The notes under the pieces were generated by a model. The model ran no database searches. It was given only the letters and a program-made list of their open reading frames with translations, and was not told where the DNA came from. From Poecilobothrus nobilitatus (Eukaryota; Arthropoda; Insecta; Diptera; Dolichopodidae), in NCBI GenBank assembly GCA_947095535.1, contig OX352772.1, positions 33,933,445 to 33,997,444 on the forward strand: DNA of 64,000 bases. The letters run 5' to 3'. The stretch's first letter is position 1. Every line of letters starts with the position of its first letter. Positions 13,701 to 24,650 of the stretch are shown one piece after another. Made by a program: the position numbers and the translations under genes.

Positions 13701-16700
13701 ATTTTAAAACCAACTATAAAATCCTTTCTAATTTAAAGTCCTGCATATTTAGGTATATTCCTATTTTGGAAAAAGGGACAATTCTGATTTTGTAACCAAC
13801 TCTAATAATTGGCACTTAGTTCGACTAATAAGTTCAACAAAATTATTATATTAAAAAGTGAAATAAGTTCGAATGTTGAATTTAATCGAAATTATTTCAT
13901 TTTTAACATGTCGAACTTATTTCATTATGAAAAACGACTGACGATTGAGGGACATTACAGGAGAGCAAAATGTGCCTAAAGAACACATTTTATTACTTAA
14001 ATAAGCTGAAATAAGGGAATTAAATTATGAAAGAAAAATATTAAAAAATTTAATTATTGGAAATTAAAAAGCCTAAGCATTTTAAGCCTTTTATAAATTA
14101 CAATTAGGCTTTAATTCCATTATTTTAAAAAACTAATTAGGCCTTATTTCCATTTGTAATGAGAAATAACGCCTATTAGACCCTATTGCTATAGGTTTTA
14201 TTGCATCCTGCCATGTTTATAATGTAATATATAGATGGATTAGGTGCAGTAACAGAACGCCCGAGGAAATAAAGCTCACGGACGTTAATTCCCTTTTGAA
14301 TTGATATTAAAGCCCATAATTAAAAGGAATTAAAATTCGCGGGCTTTAATTCCTTTTGAATCGGAATTAAGATCTATATTATTTTTTGTTATTAAAAGAA
14401 GAGAGTAATAGAATATGTAGTGCAAGCGCATTAGGAGTGATTTTAGAGTTTTGGATAAAAATTGGAATATCCCTTTTTTCCAGAATATTTACTAATATGT
14501 ATATGTGATAGATTCTGAATTGGGATGATTTTAGAGTTGAATTTAAAATCAAAGTTACTCCTATACTCCTATTGTCAGTGATTTTGCGAAGGATTTTAGA
14601 ATTGAATTCAAAATCAGGATTATTACGCCTTTTACGGAATATTTAGATATATATGTATATGCGAGTTTTGAATTAGACTCCGACTATTTAGAAGCCATTA
14701 AACTTGAATCATTTAATAATTACTCTTTAAATAGTTTAGAAAAATTCTATGAAATAATTATAGAATAAATATAAAAAATTATTAATTATTGAATAACTAT
14801 AAAATACTAAAATATAGACTGTAAAGTAAAGAAATATAAATAGTATACTTAGGAAGTTTCCAGACGTTTAAATCCGGATTTAAAAATTTATGACAGTACT
14901 ATATTTTTAGAAGTAGAATTAGTCCTTAATGCATATTTTTTAATTTATTTTGAAAGCAGCATTTTATTTCGCCTTTATTTAGCAATAATATTTATGGTGG
15001 TTATGGCAATAACAGATAAATACTATTTGTATTTGTCAAATTATCAAATTCAAATGATTTATTTACAAGAGAAAAAAATGTGTTCTGAAAAAATTAAATG
15101 TTTCGAATTGCAGCAATTGTGATGTGATCAAATTTCGCCTTTATTTGAATTTTTATTTGAATTTTTTTTTTCTTACAAATTTTAACTTTTATCATTCCTA
15201 TTTTTTTATATATTTTACTCTTTTAGTGCGATATTTAGTGTGATAAAAAAAAACTTTAAACTTTGACAGCTAAAAAACACACTAAACACACCTTCGAACA
15301 CACTAAAAAATTTTCGACGTTTTTAGGTATAACTTTAGATTGATTTGACAGGTTTAGTGCAAGAGATCCGGAAACGCCCTTAGCAAATAAAATGAAGTAA
15401 ATTGTGAATTAAATAAAAGAAGTTACAAGTTATTCTTCATTTTAAAACAATACCATCCCTTTTAACCAAACATACTATTCTTAAAATTGAAAACAGTTTT
15501 AGCTTTACTGTAATGTAATTTTTAGTATAGAGTAACTAATAATATCGTAAATCACTGTATGTATTAGGTGAATGTATTAAATCTTTAATGTTAAAATTGG
15601 AACAATCTGTACAGTTAATAAAAAAAAAATAAAAAAAACAAAAGAAAAACAAAAAATTGATTTTGAATCGGACAAGAAGTTTTATATAGATTATGTATAT
15701 TTATTGAAACCTTTGTGAAAACCCAAAAAATTGATTTGTAACATCTTTTGAAGATCAACAAAATTTCCGATTGTTATAAAAAGTATACTAAAAATTTCAA
15801 AGAAAAAGAAAAAAATCAAATTATCATCTAAGAAAAAAATTATTTATTATATTTATTATATAATATAAGTAAAATAATGAATATTTTAACTTTTAATTAT
15901 GATTTACATATAAAATTTAATTCTCATATCAATAATAATAAAAAATAAAAAAAAACTTCGAACTTAATTAATTTTTCATACAAAAAAAATTATATAATTA
16001 TTATAGGAAAAAGTTAAAGAAAAATAAAAAGATATGACTGAACTTTTTGGCCTTATTTTCATATTCAATTACTGCAATTAAATAATTTGCATATTTATTC
16101 TCATATATTTCATTCATATGTTTGTTTGTTTGTTTCGTTATTTTTCTCCATATATTGTAATTCAAATAAAAATAACATATCCGATATGTGAATAATGTGC
16201 ATAATATTCCACATATTTTTATTATTTTATAGATTTTTTTTTTTTTTGCCAATTTATCCAATTTAAAAAATCTCATGGGGTTTTAATTTAAATTATAATA
16301 TAATAATAACATATATATACATATACAAAAGGGTTCATCGGTTGTTCAACATAAAAATATAAGTACATTTCTTAAATTATTCTATAGAGTTAAATTATTC
16401 TGGATCACAATAATTTCAATTTTCATATTTCTTTAGAAATAATACTATTCTTATAAACTACCATTTTACACTTCAATAAACAAGCTTTTTCAAAACCAAA
16501 TGAAATTTTTTCAAAATAAAAAGAAACTTTTTCAAAATAAAATGGAACTTTTTCAAAATCAAATGAAATCTTTTTAAAACGTAAACGAAACTTCTTACGA
16601 AATTTCGAAATTATTGAAATTTAACCGTCTTAACTGAAATTTTGAAAATGTTTTTGTTTGATGTTGAAAAGTTTATTTTGAATAGCGGAAAGTTTTTATT

Positions 16701-18240
16701 GAAATGTAAATGGTATTAAATGAAATAGTTGTTTATTACAAAAAAAAAAAAAAAAAAAACCAAATAAATATGTAAATAAATTAATATTACCTGATCTTCG
16801 GATGTAGCACCAGTACATGTTATACGTCCTGATGACCATATTGAGGCAGTTGTATATGGACGTCTTAATTTCATAGTAACCATTCCATTTTCACGACGAA
16901 ATTCAACATTGAAACCATTTAACGCAATATCGCGTAAATTTAAATGACATCTAACACTAAATGAACAAACAACATTATTAATAACTATATCAATTTCTGG
17001 TTCTGGCTCTTGTTCCTCAGAATTTACAGCTATTTCACCAGTTGTTATATTTTCATTTGTAGTAGTTATACCACTACATTCATTTATTATATTACTATTA
17101 TTACCTATCATATTATTTTCATTGATTTGATTTGATCCTATATTATTATTATTATTATTATTACTAACAGCACCATTTGCATTATTTTTATTTAATTTAT
17201 TATTGCTACCATTTGCATTTGTTGCATTTAATGATGATAACATTGATGATGATGATGATGATATTATATTTCCATTATTTTCACCATTTGACTTTGGTTT
17301 ATTATTACTATTATTAACTAAAATATTATTATTAAAATGATTAATTGAATTTGTTGATTGAAGCGCCAATGTTGTCGGTGGTAAATTTTGTTGATGATGT
17401 GAATGTTGCTGTTGTTGTTGTTGTTGCTGTTGATGATGATGCTGTTGTAATTTATATGTTGTATTATTTGTTGTTGTAGCTACATTATTTAATGATAATG
17501 AATTTAATGTTGTTGAATTATTGAGTATATGTTGTTGTTGTTGTTGTTGCTGATGTTGATGATGTGGATGATGATTATTTTGGGAATTATTTAAATTACT
17601 AATACCGGTTAATAAACTATGATTATTATTACTATTATTAATATTATTTAAATTACTATTATTATTATTACTAAATTGAGAAAAATATCTAGTACTAGGA
17701 TTTGTTGTTGCTGTTGTTGCTGAATTATATTGACTATTAATTGTATTTGTATTATGGCTATTATTGTGATGATGATGATTATTATTATTATTAATATTAA
17801 TATTATTATTATTATTATTACTATTAAATTGATTATAATTATCAAATTGTGCTGGTAATGATGTTGTTGTAACTGATGTTGATGTTGAATAAGATGTTGA
17901 TGCACCACTTGTTGTCGATGACATTAAACCAGACAATTGATTATGTTGTTGATGCTGGTGTTGTTGTTGTTGTTGATGTTGTTGATGATGTTGAGGTTGA
18001 TGTAATATCAACTGATGACTATTACCACTTGTCATATTATTTGTTGTACCAATAATTGTTGTTGGTATTGATGAATTATGTACCATTTCATGTGGTAATA
18101 ATAATCGATTTGTTGAAGATGTTGTAATAATACCTTGATTATGATGATTAAGATGATGATGATGTAATGAGACTGGTGATGAAGTTGTAATATTTTGTTG
18201 TAGAATTGCACCATTACTTAATGAATGTTGTTGTTGTTGA

Positions 18241-18279
<39 letters not shown>

Positions 18280-18524
18280 AATTGTTGTTGTGATCCACCA
18301 GTTACTAAAAGTGTATTACCAATAATAATACCACCATTTAAACCACCATTACTATTTGTTGTTGTTATTATTGAATTTGTATTGGCACTATTTGTCCCAT
18401 TATTATTGTTACCGTTATTATTAACTGCACTATTATTAACAATTAATGTTTTCATACAGTTATTTTTCTGTTGTAACAAAGTAGCCATTCCACTAATGTT
18501 ACTACTTTTGTTACAATATTGCAT
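7073..18524 (-). CDS. Trf2: TBP-related factor 2 (TRF2/TBP-like), three coding exons
   Basis: Coding sequence is join(18524-16791, 8161-7909, 7716-7073) on the minus strand: 2631 nt, 876 residues. All four splice borders are GT/AG and the phases agree (0, then 1). TRF2 is a nuclear general transcription factor that replaces TBP at many TATA-less promoters, known in flies for DRE-type and histone H1 promoters. Residues 1 to about 509 are low-complexity Gln/Asn/His/Ser. Residues 510 to about 690 form the saddle-shaped core of two TBP-like repeats, seen in words such as NVEFRRENGMVTMKLRRPYT, SSGRITCTGATSEDQ, VLGTCSMPWAIKIVNFSEKY and YEPELHPGVTYKL. By alignment from memory, three of the four Phe positions TBP uses to kink TATA DNA are changed (Asn/Gly, Trp, His), as expected of TRF2. 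The tail is Gly/Asn-rich and then acidic. The ATG is chosen because an in-frame TAA touches it (18525-18527). A longer isoform from upstream exons is possible. Confidence 0.95.
7717..7908 (-). other. Trf2 intron 2 (192 bp)
   Basis: A short A/T-rich intron with donor GTAAATATTTTATATAA and acceptor TTTTTTTTTTTAG. It splits a codon after its first base. Confidence 0.93.
7909..8161 (-). CDS. Trf2: Trf2 coding exon 2: centre of the TBP-like core
   Basis: This exon of 253 nt has 84 codons plus one base. It opens with Ala-Lys-Ile-Ala-Ala-Arg-Arg-Tyr after the acceptor AG at 8163-8162 and closes at 7909 before GTAAAT. It covers the end of repeat 1 (AARRYARCLQKLGF) and most of repeat 2 up to IFSTGSITVT. 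Both borders were read directly from the sequence, and the frame is unique because the other frames contain stops. Confidence 0.95.
10354..10827. mobile_element. 474 bp MITE with TA target duplication (Tc1/mariner-like)
   Basis: The ends are near-perfect inverted repeats of about 38 nt: CAGGGTTTCCACTCC at the left and, on the other strand, CAGGGTTTGCACTCC at the right. Both run on through AAATTCACCCTTTTGCAAA. TA dinucleotides flank both ends (10352-10353 and 10828-10829). There is no coding capacity. Next to the left end the word TTTTGCAAATCAAATT is repeated about three times with small changes. Confidence 0.85.
13538..14210. mobile_element. Diverged fold-back element, about 0.67 kb
   Basis: The left end CAGGGTGCAGTAAAACCTAT matches the reverse complement of the right end (CAGGATGCAATAAAACCTAT) with few differences, and the match continues past the ends. 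Inside, the word TTTTAGAGTTGGATTTAAAATC and inverted versions of it recur. No clean target duplication is visible. It is an old non-autonomous DNA element in Trf2 intron 1. Confidence 0.6.
14436..14690 (+). repeat. Diverged tandem units (GATTTTAGAGTTGAATTTAAAATC family)
   Basis: Three successive degenerate units start near 14436, 14520 and 14590. Each has the core GATTTTAGAGTTGAATT, then an AAAATC...TTAC/TTATTACGCC segment, then (C/G)GAATATTTA and an ATATGTATATG stretch. Another unit lies at 13616-13690 and an inverted one at about 37955-38015. Confidence 0.55.
16483..16600 (+). repeat. Minisatellite, period about 21-22 bp
   Basis: About five copies of a unit of the form CTTTTTCAAAATAAAATGAAA, with small substitutions, decaying at the right end. 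It lies in Trf2 intron 1 close to exon 1. Confidence 0.7.
16791..18524 (-). CDS. Trf2: Trf2 coding exon 1: low-complexity N terminus plus first half of core repeat 1
   Basis: This exon holds 578 codons ending in phase 0 after Ser-Glu-Asp-Gln; the donor GT is at 16790-16789. The open frame runs on into the intron (nominally 602 residues), but that extension is poly-Phe from a T run and is not coding. CAA/CAG and AAT/AAC repeats encode Gln tracts (about 17405-17455, 17530-17560, 17945-18000, 18225-18290) and Asn tracts (about 17130-17165, 17780-17825). These are likely to be length-polymorphic. Several other open frames across this exon are shadows of the trinucleotide repeats. The last 69 residues are highly ordered and belong to the core. 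Confidence 0.95.
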
Positions 18525-19903
18525 TTAAAGACGTTTTTTTTTTTTTTTGCTTCCAATTTTTTTTTATTCTATGTAATTTTAAATAATTTTTATTTAAAAA
18601 TTATGTTTGTTTTTTATTTTTATTCAAAATTTGAAGTTAAAATAAAAGAAATTAAAAAAAACTTGTAAAATTATTTGTTTTTTTTTTTTAAACTAAAAAA
18701 AAAAAATTTGTTTGTTTTTCTTTTTAATTTTTTGGCAACACTTTGTTTTTTTTTTTTGTTTTTGACAAGAGCTTTTTAAATACTATTTTTCTTCATTTGA
18801 AAACGATTATGATTAATTAAATGGCTGACGAATTTTAACTGCTCTCCTCCTCTTCGTCGGCGGATATATATAATATATGTAGGTATATATTTTCTTTAAA
18901 ATTTATTTGATATAAGTTTAGTTGACAAAAGCAGCTTTTTTTTTTTATTTCTAAAATATTAGATTTTGTGATAAAGAATTTTTGTAATCTTGATATGAGA
19001 AAAAACTTTTTATTATTTCAATGATGAATTGATATATCCTGAATTGATTGATTGATTCGTTTAATTTTAAATGATATCCTTGTTTTTTTTTTTTTAATCG
19101 ACAATACGTTTTGGGATTTTTTATTTTATTTATTGCTTTGATAAACGTTCATATGTTTTTTTTCTTTTTTTTTTTTAATTATATGTTTTAGTTGTCTTGA
19201 TTGTTTTTTTTTTTTTTTCTATTTCTTTGTTTATTAATTTACTATATTAAATAAATTATTCAATAAATTAATTGAGTGTGATATTTAAGAGAAAGAAAAA
19301 AAAAAAATTAATGAGAATATTAATGAAAAACAATAATGAAAACACACATAAGAAAATATGTTTTTCAAAAACGTTATTTCCTTTTAATTTTAAATAAAAA
19401 AACTTATTTTTTATTCCCCTTTTGTTTTTTATATTTTAAGGCGGCACAGTACTTTTTGAATAGTTTGTTTTTTAAGGCTTTTAGTTTTTTTTTTCTCTTT
19501 TTTTTTTTGTTAAATTTTCTTTTGATTAATTTATTTTAGAAATAAATGAAAAAAAATAATTCTTGTAAGTAGTATTTGTTATTTTAAATAATCGTAAATT
19601 TTGATTATTTTTTTTTTTATCTTAAATTTAATTTTTTATTCTTTTTTTTTTGCTTTTTTTTTGTTTTCAATTTTTTTTTTTTGTTCAAAATAGTTTATTT
19701 GAATGTATATTTCCTTATTAAAATAGAAAAAATATTCTTATTGACTAAATTTTCTTATATAATACATATAAATATGTTAATATAGATATATACTATATAT
19801 ATATATATATATAATATTTATATATATAGGTCCTTTGGTTAATGTTTTTTTTTTTTGTTTTGATGTATTAATGCAGTTTGTGTGTTTTCTTTTTAGCACA
19901 TAT
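18525..19903 (-). other. Putative Trf2 5' UTR or upstream region
   Basis: The region upstream of the Trf2 ATG is dominated by T runs on the plus strand (A-rich in the transcript) with no usable reading frame. A strong acceptor-like tract (AATTTTTCTTTTCAG) ends at 19904 on the minus strand, so a 5' UTR exon could begin at 19903. No donor partner could be fixed by eye. Confidence 0.3.
18838..18870 (-). promoter_or_regulatory. Candidate TATA/Inr core promoter for Trf2
   Basis: On the minus strand TATATAT (18870-18864) lies 30 nt before an Inr-like GCAGTT whose A is at 18840. Between them is a GC-rich purine stretch that stands out from its surroundings. A start here would give a 5' UTR of about 316 nt. 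TATA-like words are common in this composition, so only the spacing and the Inr give support. The alternative is a spliced 5' UTR using the acceptor at 19905-19904. Confidence 0.3.
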
Positions 19904-20721
19904 CTGAAAAGAAAAATTAAAATTTTAATTAGAAAAAATTTAATATAATTTATAAAATAATCTTATATGTATGTATTTAAAAAATGTTTGACAGTTAAAT
20001 AAAATAAATAGATCAAGTATTCTGGATTGCCAACTATGATGTATTTATAGCAAACTAAAGATTACATTGTTTTAAATATTAGCTCATATAAATTGTTTTT
20101 TAAATATATCTACTGTGTTTGTTGTTTTGAAGAGTATAGTTTACTTTAAGTACATTTTACGATCTTTTTCAAATTTTACTGAGAGATACTTTGGATCACG
20201 TGATAAAACAATATATGGACCGTACGAAGGTTTAAACGAAATCCCGAAAAATTTGCCTTGCAAAGCCATGTATATTCCTGTATGGTTTCGGTACAGGGTT
20301 TTTAAGAAAAAAATATTACAAAACAAAAATTGTCATTTTTTATTAAATAAAATAAAATATCGATATAACAGTATATTTTTTATGACATCATTATTAATTA
20401 GCTTGCATTTTCTCTCTTCCCCGAACGGTGAAAGCTAATTTAACGTATGATATACCAAATTAAAACTTACGAAAAATGTTATTTAAAACTTTTGACACCT
20501 CAAATTTTCATATTAAGTCACTAGCAAAAATGGGCAAATTTCTTCTATCAAAAATTAAAAAATTTTTTAAATTTTTAACTTCGAAACATTTTAGAGCACA
20601 AAAACTAAAAAAGGTTAAAAAAAAAACTAAAAATTTAGAATAAATACATTTGGAAAAGCTCCTTTCTCGTGCTTTTAAAAACATTTTTCAGAATGCTATA
20701 GATTTGTTCCTAGCAGAAGTA

Positions 20722-20812
20722 CAGGGTGGTATTAGCACATATCTGAAAAGAAAAATGAAAATCCCTACAGGATGGTACAATATGTGAACGCACTCATTAA
20801 CGAATCACCCTG
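20722..20812. mobile_element. 91 bp TA-flanked mini-element
   Basis: The ends are CAGGGTG and, inverted, CAGGGTG, with TA on both sides (20720-20721 and 20813-20814). This resembles the end pattern of the longer elements at 42930 and 54169. Inside is an exact 25-nt copy of 19893-19917, and a second internal word CAGGATGGTAC resembles the end. Confidence 0.5.
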
Positions 20813-21183
20813 TATATATCTAATTAAACAGAAAATCTGTTTGCTTGTTTGTTTCCTTAGTATAAAAACGGTTTAAATAAATAGTCCTTACGATTGTACC
20901 GCATTAATTTTTGATCCCTTTCAATTTCTAAACAAGTTTTCCCTTATACGGGAACCTTTGATCTCATCTCTTTAATTTTTTGAATTTCCTTAGTTTATTA
21001 TATTTTAGAATATCTTCAACATTTTAATCCATCCATTTTTTTTCCCTCTTTATACTATCAAATGTGGTTTCCAATGGGTAACAAATTTTCAAATAATTTG
21101 ATATTGTCTAGATGAGATATTGCCTGTTAATTGGTTTATCAAAATTTTTAAATTTTTTAACTCTTTATTTAAAATTTTATATG

Positions 21184-21190
<7 letters not shown>

Positions 21191-21224
<34 letters not shown>
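21191..21224. repeat. (AT)n microsatellite
   Basis: About 17 AT units, ending some 10 bp before the Tc1 element. TA-rich tracts are favoured targets for this superfamily. Confidence 0.9.
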
Positions 21225-21229
<5 letters not shown>

Positions 21230-21235
21230 CATATA

Positions 21236-22915
21236 CAGTGTTGGCCATAACATACGCAACTTTTTTTCATATAATACAAATTTTTATTTAAAATTTAGAA
21301 ATTACACTACAATTGTTTTCTTTTTACCTTTTTAAATGGATTAAACTTAAAAATGAAAAATATTTCTCCAAATATAGTATTTAACAGGTATAAAATAAAA
21401 TATTTTATTTATTAAAATGTATTGGCGAAAATCGATTGGACAAAACATATGCAACTTTTTCTATCACACTGTACTTTAATTAAAATTTATTAAAAATATT
21501 ACTGCATTCACCGTTATATTAATTTTTACGCATGAATGCATTATTATCATCTATTTAATTTTACAAAATAAAGTATTTAATTATCTTTTAAAGTTATTCG
21601 AGTAAAGTTCTTGTAATATTTTAATTCTAAAAATAAAACAAAATTCTTTTAATTCAATATGGCGAGAAAAACGTATTCTTCACAATTTAAATTAAAAATT
21701 GTTCGAGAGTATATGAGTGGTGTTAAACAAAGCGTTTTGGTAATAAAATATGATATTAATAAATCTACTATAAGTAGAATTATTAATAAATTTAATCGCA
21801 CCGGTTCTACAGAAACTATACACTGTGGGGGAAGGCCGCGTAGTACAACCAGAAGAGAAGATCGAATGATAATCCGGAAGATAAAACATGATCCTTTCAT
21901 ATCATCCAGTAAATTGCAAAATGAATTAAATTTAGAAATAAGCTGTAGGACAATTCGCAGACGAGCAGTTGAAGGTGGATTTAAATCTTTTAGAGCTGCA
22001 AAGAAACCTTTCATTTCAGAGCGAAATAGAAGAGCTAGATTGGAGTTTGCACAAGAAAAAATTAATTGGACAGTTGGAAAATGGAAGACGGTTCTGTTTT
22101 CAGATGAATCAAAATTTAATTTGAAAGGATCTGATGGTATGAAAACTGTACGTCGACCTCCAAGTGAGAGGTTCAATCCACGTTTCTGCAAACGACTTAT
22201 AAGCATGGATTAGGCAGCATAATGGTGTGGGGGTGCTTCTCTGGACAAGGTATTGGGCCGATTCATAAAATAGACGGTATAATGGATAGATTTCAATATA
22301 AGGATATTATGGAACATGTTATGTTGCCATATGCTGAAGATGAAATGTCTCTGAGGTGGATATTTCAACATGATAACGATCCCAAACATACAGCAAATAA
22401 TATAAAAAGATGGTTTGAAGAAAATAGGATTGAAGTGATGAAATGGCCAGCACAATCCCCTGATTTAAACCCAATTGAAAATCTATGGGAAATAGTAAAC
22501 AGACGAATAGAAAGAAATAACTGCAGAAATGCAGAAGATCTATTCACTCAACTGCAAACTGCTTGGGAAGGCATTCCCGAATCAATAGTAAATTTAATAG
22601 AGAAGATGCGCTAGTGTAATAAAAAATAGCGGTTATGCTACAAAATATTGAACAAAAAAACTATAAATTAAAAAAAAATTAGAAAAGAAACGAAGTTGCA
22701 TATGTTTTGTCCATTCGATTTTCGCCAATACATTTTAATAAATAAAATATTTTATTTTATACCTGTTAAATACTATATTTGGAGAAATATTTTTCATTTT
22801 TAAGTTTAATCCATTTAAAAAGGTAAAAAGAAAAACAATTGTAGTGTAATTTCTAAATTTTAAATAATAATTTGTATTATATGAAAAAAAGTTGCGTATG
22901 TTATGGCCAACACTG
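21236..22915 (+). mobile_element. Complete Tc1-type DNA transposon, 1680 bp, IR/DR class
   Basis: The element starts CAGTGTTGGCCATAACATAC and ends with the exact reverse complement, flanked by the TA target duplication (21234-21235 and 22916-22917). The inverted repeats are about 222 bp (21236-21457 and 22693-22915) and almost identical. Each carries two direct-repeat-like sites: an outer ACATACGCAAC and an inner ACATATGCAAC. This is the arrangement called IR/DR in Tc1 elements. The near identity of the repeats suggests recent movement, although the transposase is frameshifted. Confidence 0.95.
21659..22614 (+). pseudogene. Tc1-family DD34E transposase, frameshifted
   Basis: Two frames together make one transposase. 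The first (21659-22213, 184 aa) carries the N-terminal helix-turn-helix DNA-binding region, a GRPR motif (residues 59-62) and the first catalytic Asp (149, in FSDESKF). The second (22222-22614, 130 aa) carries the second Asp (51, in HDNDPKHTA) and the Glu (86, in NPIENLWE), with exactly 34 residues between them. The similarity changes frame near 22184, in CGTTTCTG, consistent with loss of one base. After it the frame reads KHGLGSIMVWGCF, a typical Tc1 block. Apart from this single lesion the protein looks intact, so the copy is young. Confidence 0.92.
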
Positions 22916-23199
22916 TACCTACTTATTAGTTATTATTAATAAAAATAAAACTATAAAATCCAAATCCTTTATTAATTATATGTTATATGTATATGTATAT
23001 TTATTATATATTTATGTATATTTATTCATATATTTATTATATGAATTTTTCTTATTAACAGAATATGTAGTGTGTTAGAAAAATTTTATATAACAAGTTA
23101 GTATGTAGTTATATATGCACGCATATACTATATGAAAAAATTAATCAGTAACAATTGTACTGTATATACTCTGTCAATATACACGGTATAGAAATAATA

Positions 23200-23756
23200 G
23201 GTCTGTTCGCGTACAAAAAATTTATAAAAATTTTCGAAAATTTATGTAAATTTTCGCAAAAAAAGCGTTCGCGTACTGAGAGAATTTGAGAGTTATTTAA
23301 AAAAAAACTCAAAAAAAAAAGAAAAAACGAGAACGGGACGGCTCTCTTTTTAAAATTTTACTGACGTTTCTTTTTTGTTGTTGTTGCTTTTTTTACTGTC
23401 ATTTGTCAAAAAAATAAACAAAGGTAATTGAAAAAAAAAAGTTAAACGAAGAAAGACAGTGTCATTTAATAACATTAAATTTTCGTACCATATATGTTAT
23501 TTAATACTTTTTTTTACATTTTTGAATTAAAAAGTTTTTCCAATTTCTTTTGTTTAATCTGCTTTTGAAATATGGAAACCATAACACAACACATTTTTAA
23601 AAATTTTGTAAATTTTTGCAAAACAAGTGTTCGCATACTTTTTTTTTTCAAATGCGAGAATTTGTTTAAAATGAGTATTTTTTTACGATTATTCTCTGAA
23701 ATTTCAATTGTCCTCTCATTTGTAAATTTTTGCAAAAACAAGTACGCGAACAGACC
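23200..23756. mobile_element. 557 bp MITE with GGTCTGTTCGCGTAC ends
   Basis: The terminal inverted repeat of 15 nt is perfect (GGTCTGTTCGCGTAC) and is flanked by TA at 23198-23199 and 23757-23758. Subterminal sequence repeats the GTTCGCGTAC/TATGCGAACAC words. There is no coding capacity; short open frames inside are shared with the opposite strand. A second copy in opposite orientation lies 0.9 kb to the right. Confidence 0.85.
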
Positions 23757-24650
23757 TAATATCTTTTAGAATAAATAAAAAAGTGATAATTAATTAATAG
23801 ATTTTTTTTGTATATTAAAATCGATGGCAATTTTTTTTCAAATCATTAATTTATTATATTCCTAAAAAAAAAAAAAAAAAATAAATTTTATAATCTTTAA
23901 ATCGAAATACATAATAATATTTTTCTTAACTAATTTTTATATACGTATAATTTACAATGAATTTTAGTCGTATATAAACAATAAAAATAAACAAAAATAT
24001 TAATTATACAATTATTCAATTGAATTCTTAAAATTTTTTAATTAAAACTTTATTAAGTATAATATATTTAATATGTATTATGCAGGTATATTATATTATG
24101 TACATAAATATATTTCTTTTAAAATTAAATCAAAATAAATATTCTGCTAAAATATAAGTAAGCTAAAAATTTTATTGTTTTGTATTGAGTTTAAAATTTA
24201 ATTAAAACGGTCAGATTCTGTAATCACGCAATTTGTAAACAAAAATATGAAACAATAAAAATTATGTCAATAAATAATTAGTGATATTTAGAAAGATTTG
24301 TTAAAAAAAAAACATTTTAATTTATGACCTATTTAACATATTGAGTAGTTGAAAAATCTAAAAAATAAAGAAAAAAATTCTTTCTAAAAAAAAACGAATT
24401 AAGTGTTGCCATAAAACAAAAATAGATCCATTTATTTAAAAAAATACGTTAACGATACAATAAATTTAAAAATACTTAAATACTTTGATTTAAAATGATT
24501 AGAATTTTGCGTCATATTTTTTGTTTTCGTTATTTATTCCTAAACTATTTTAGTAGTTTTTTACAAGTGATATAAAAACTATTCCATAATACCTCTAATA
24601 TTTAGATTAACAGTTAATTCAATTTAATATTGTAAATATGTTTTATAATA

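Larger units (their letters stand above)
8162..16790 (-). other. Trf2 intron 1 (about 8.6 kb)
   Basis: This is the large intron inside the TBP-like core, with donor GTAATATT at 16790 and acceptor AATTTTTAG ending at 8162. I see no convincing exon in it. It holds a complete MITE (10354-10827), a cluster of repeats (13538-14690), a minisatellite (about 16483-16600) and higher-GC debris at 8760-9180, 9470-9860, 10190-10290, 10855-10950 and 12330-12490 that looks like old transposon sequence. The rest is A/T-rich without recognisable features. Confidence 0.85.
19904..21235. other. Non-coding sequence upstream of Trf2
   Basis: No gene recognised. Overlapping open frames at 20115-20438 (plus) and 20141-20326 (minus) share one GC-richer patch, and neither shows a convincing family. 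A DRE-like TATCGATA lies at 20358-20365, but about two or three such words are expected by chance in a window of this composition. Confidence 0.5.

Noticed and set aside
17648..18214. Additional minus-strand frames inside Trf2 exon 1
   Set aside because: Shifted readings of CAA and AAT repeats (poly-Ile, poly-His/Gln).
20141..20326. Possible cytochrome P450-like fragment (GPYIVLSRDPKYL) on the minus strand
   Set aside because: One short resemblance only, the plus strand is equally open, and no neighbouring P450 motif was found.
20358..20365. DRE (TATCGATA) as a Trf2 promoter element
   Set aside because: Expected two or three times by chance in this window, and no linked start or donor was seen.
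20816..20960. Helitron-like start (CTGTTTGCTTGTTTGTTTCC)
   Set aside because: Pattern too weak, without a matching end or hairpin.
21649..22547. Minus-strand frames (up to 185 codons) across the Tc1 element
   Set aside because: They are the complement of the transposase, which has the DD34E motifs and the correct direction.
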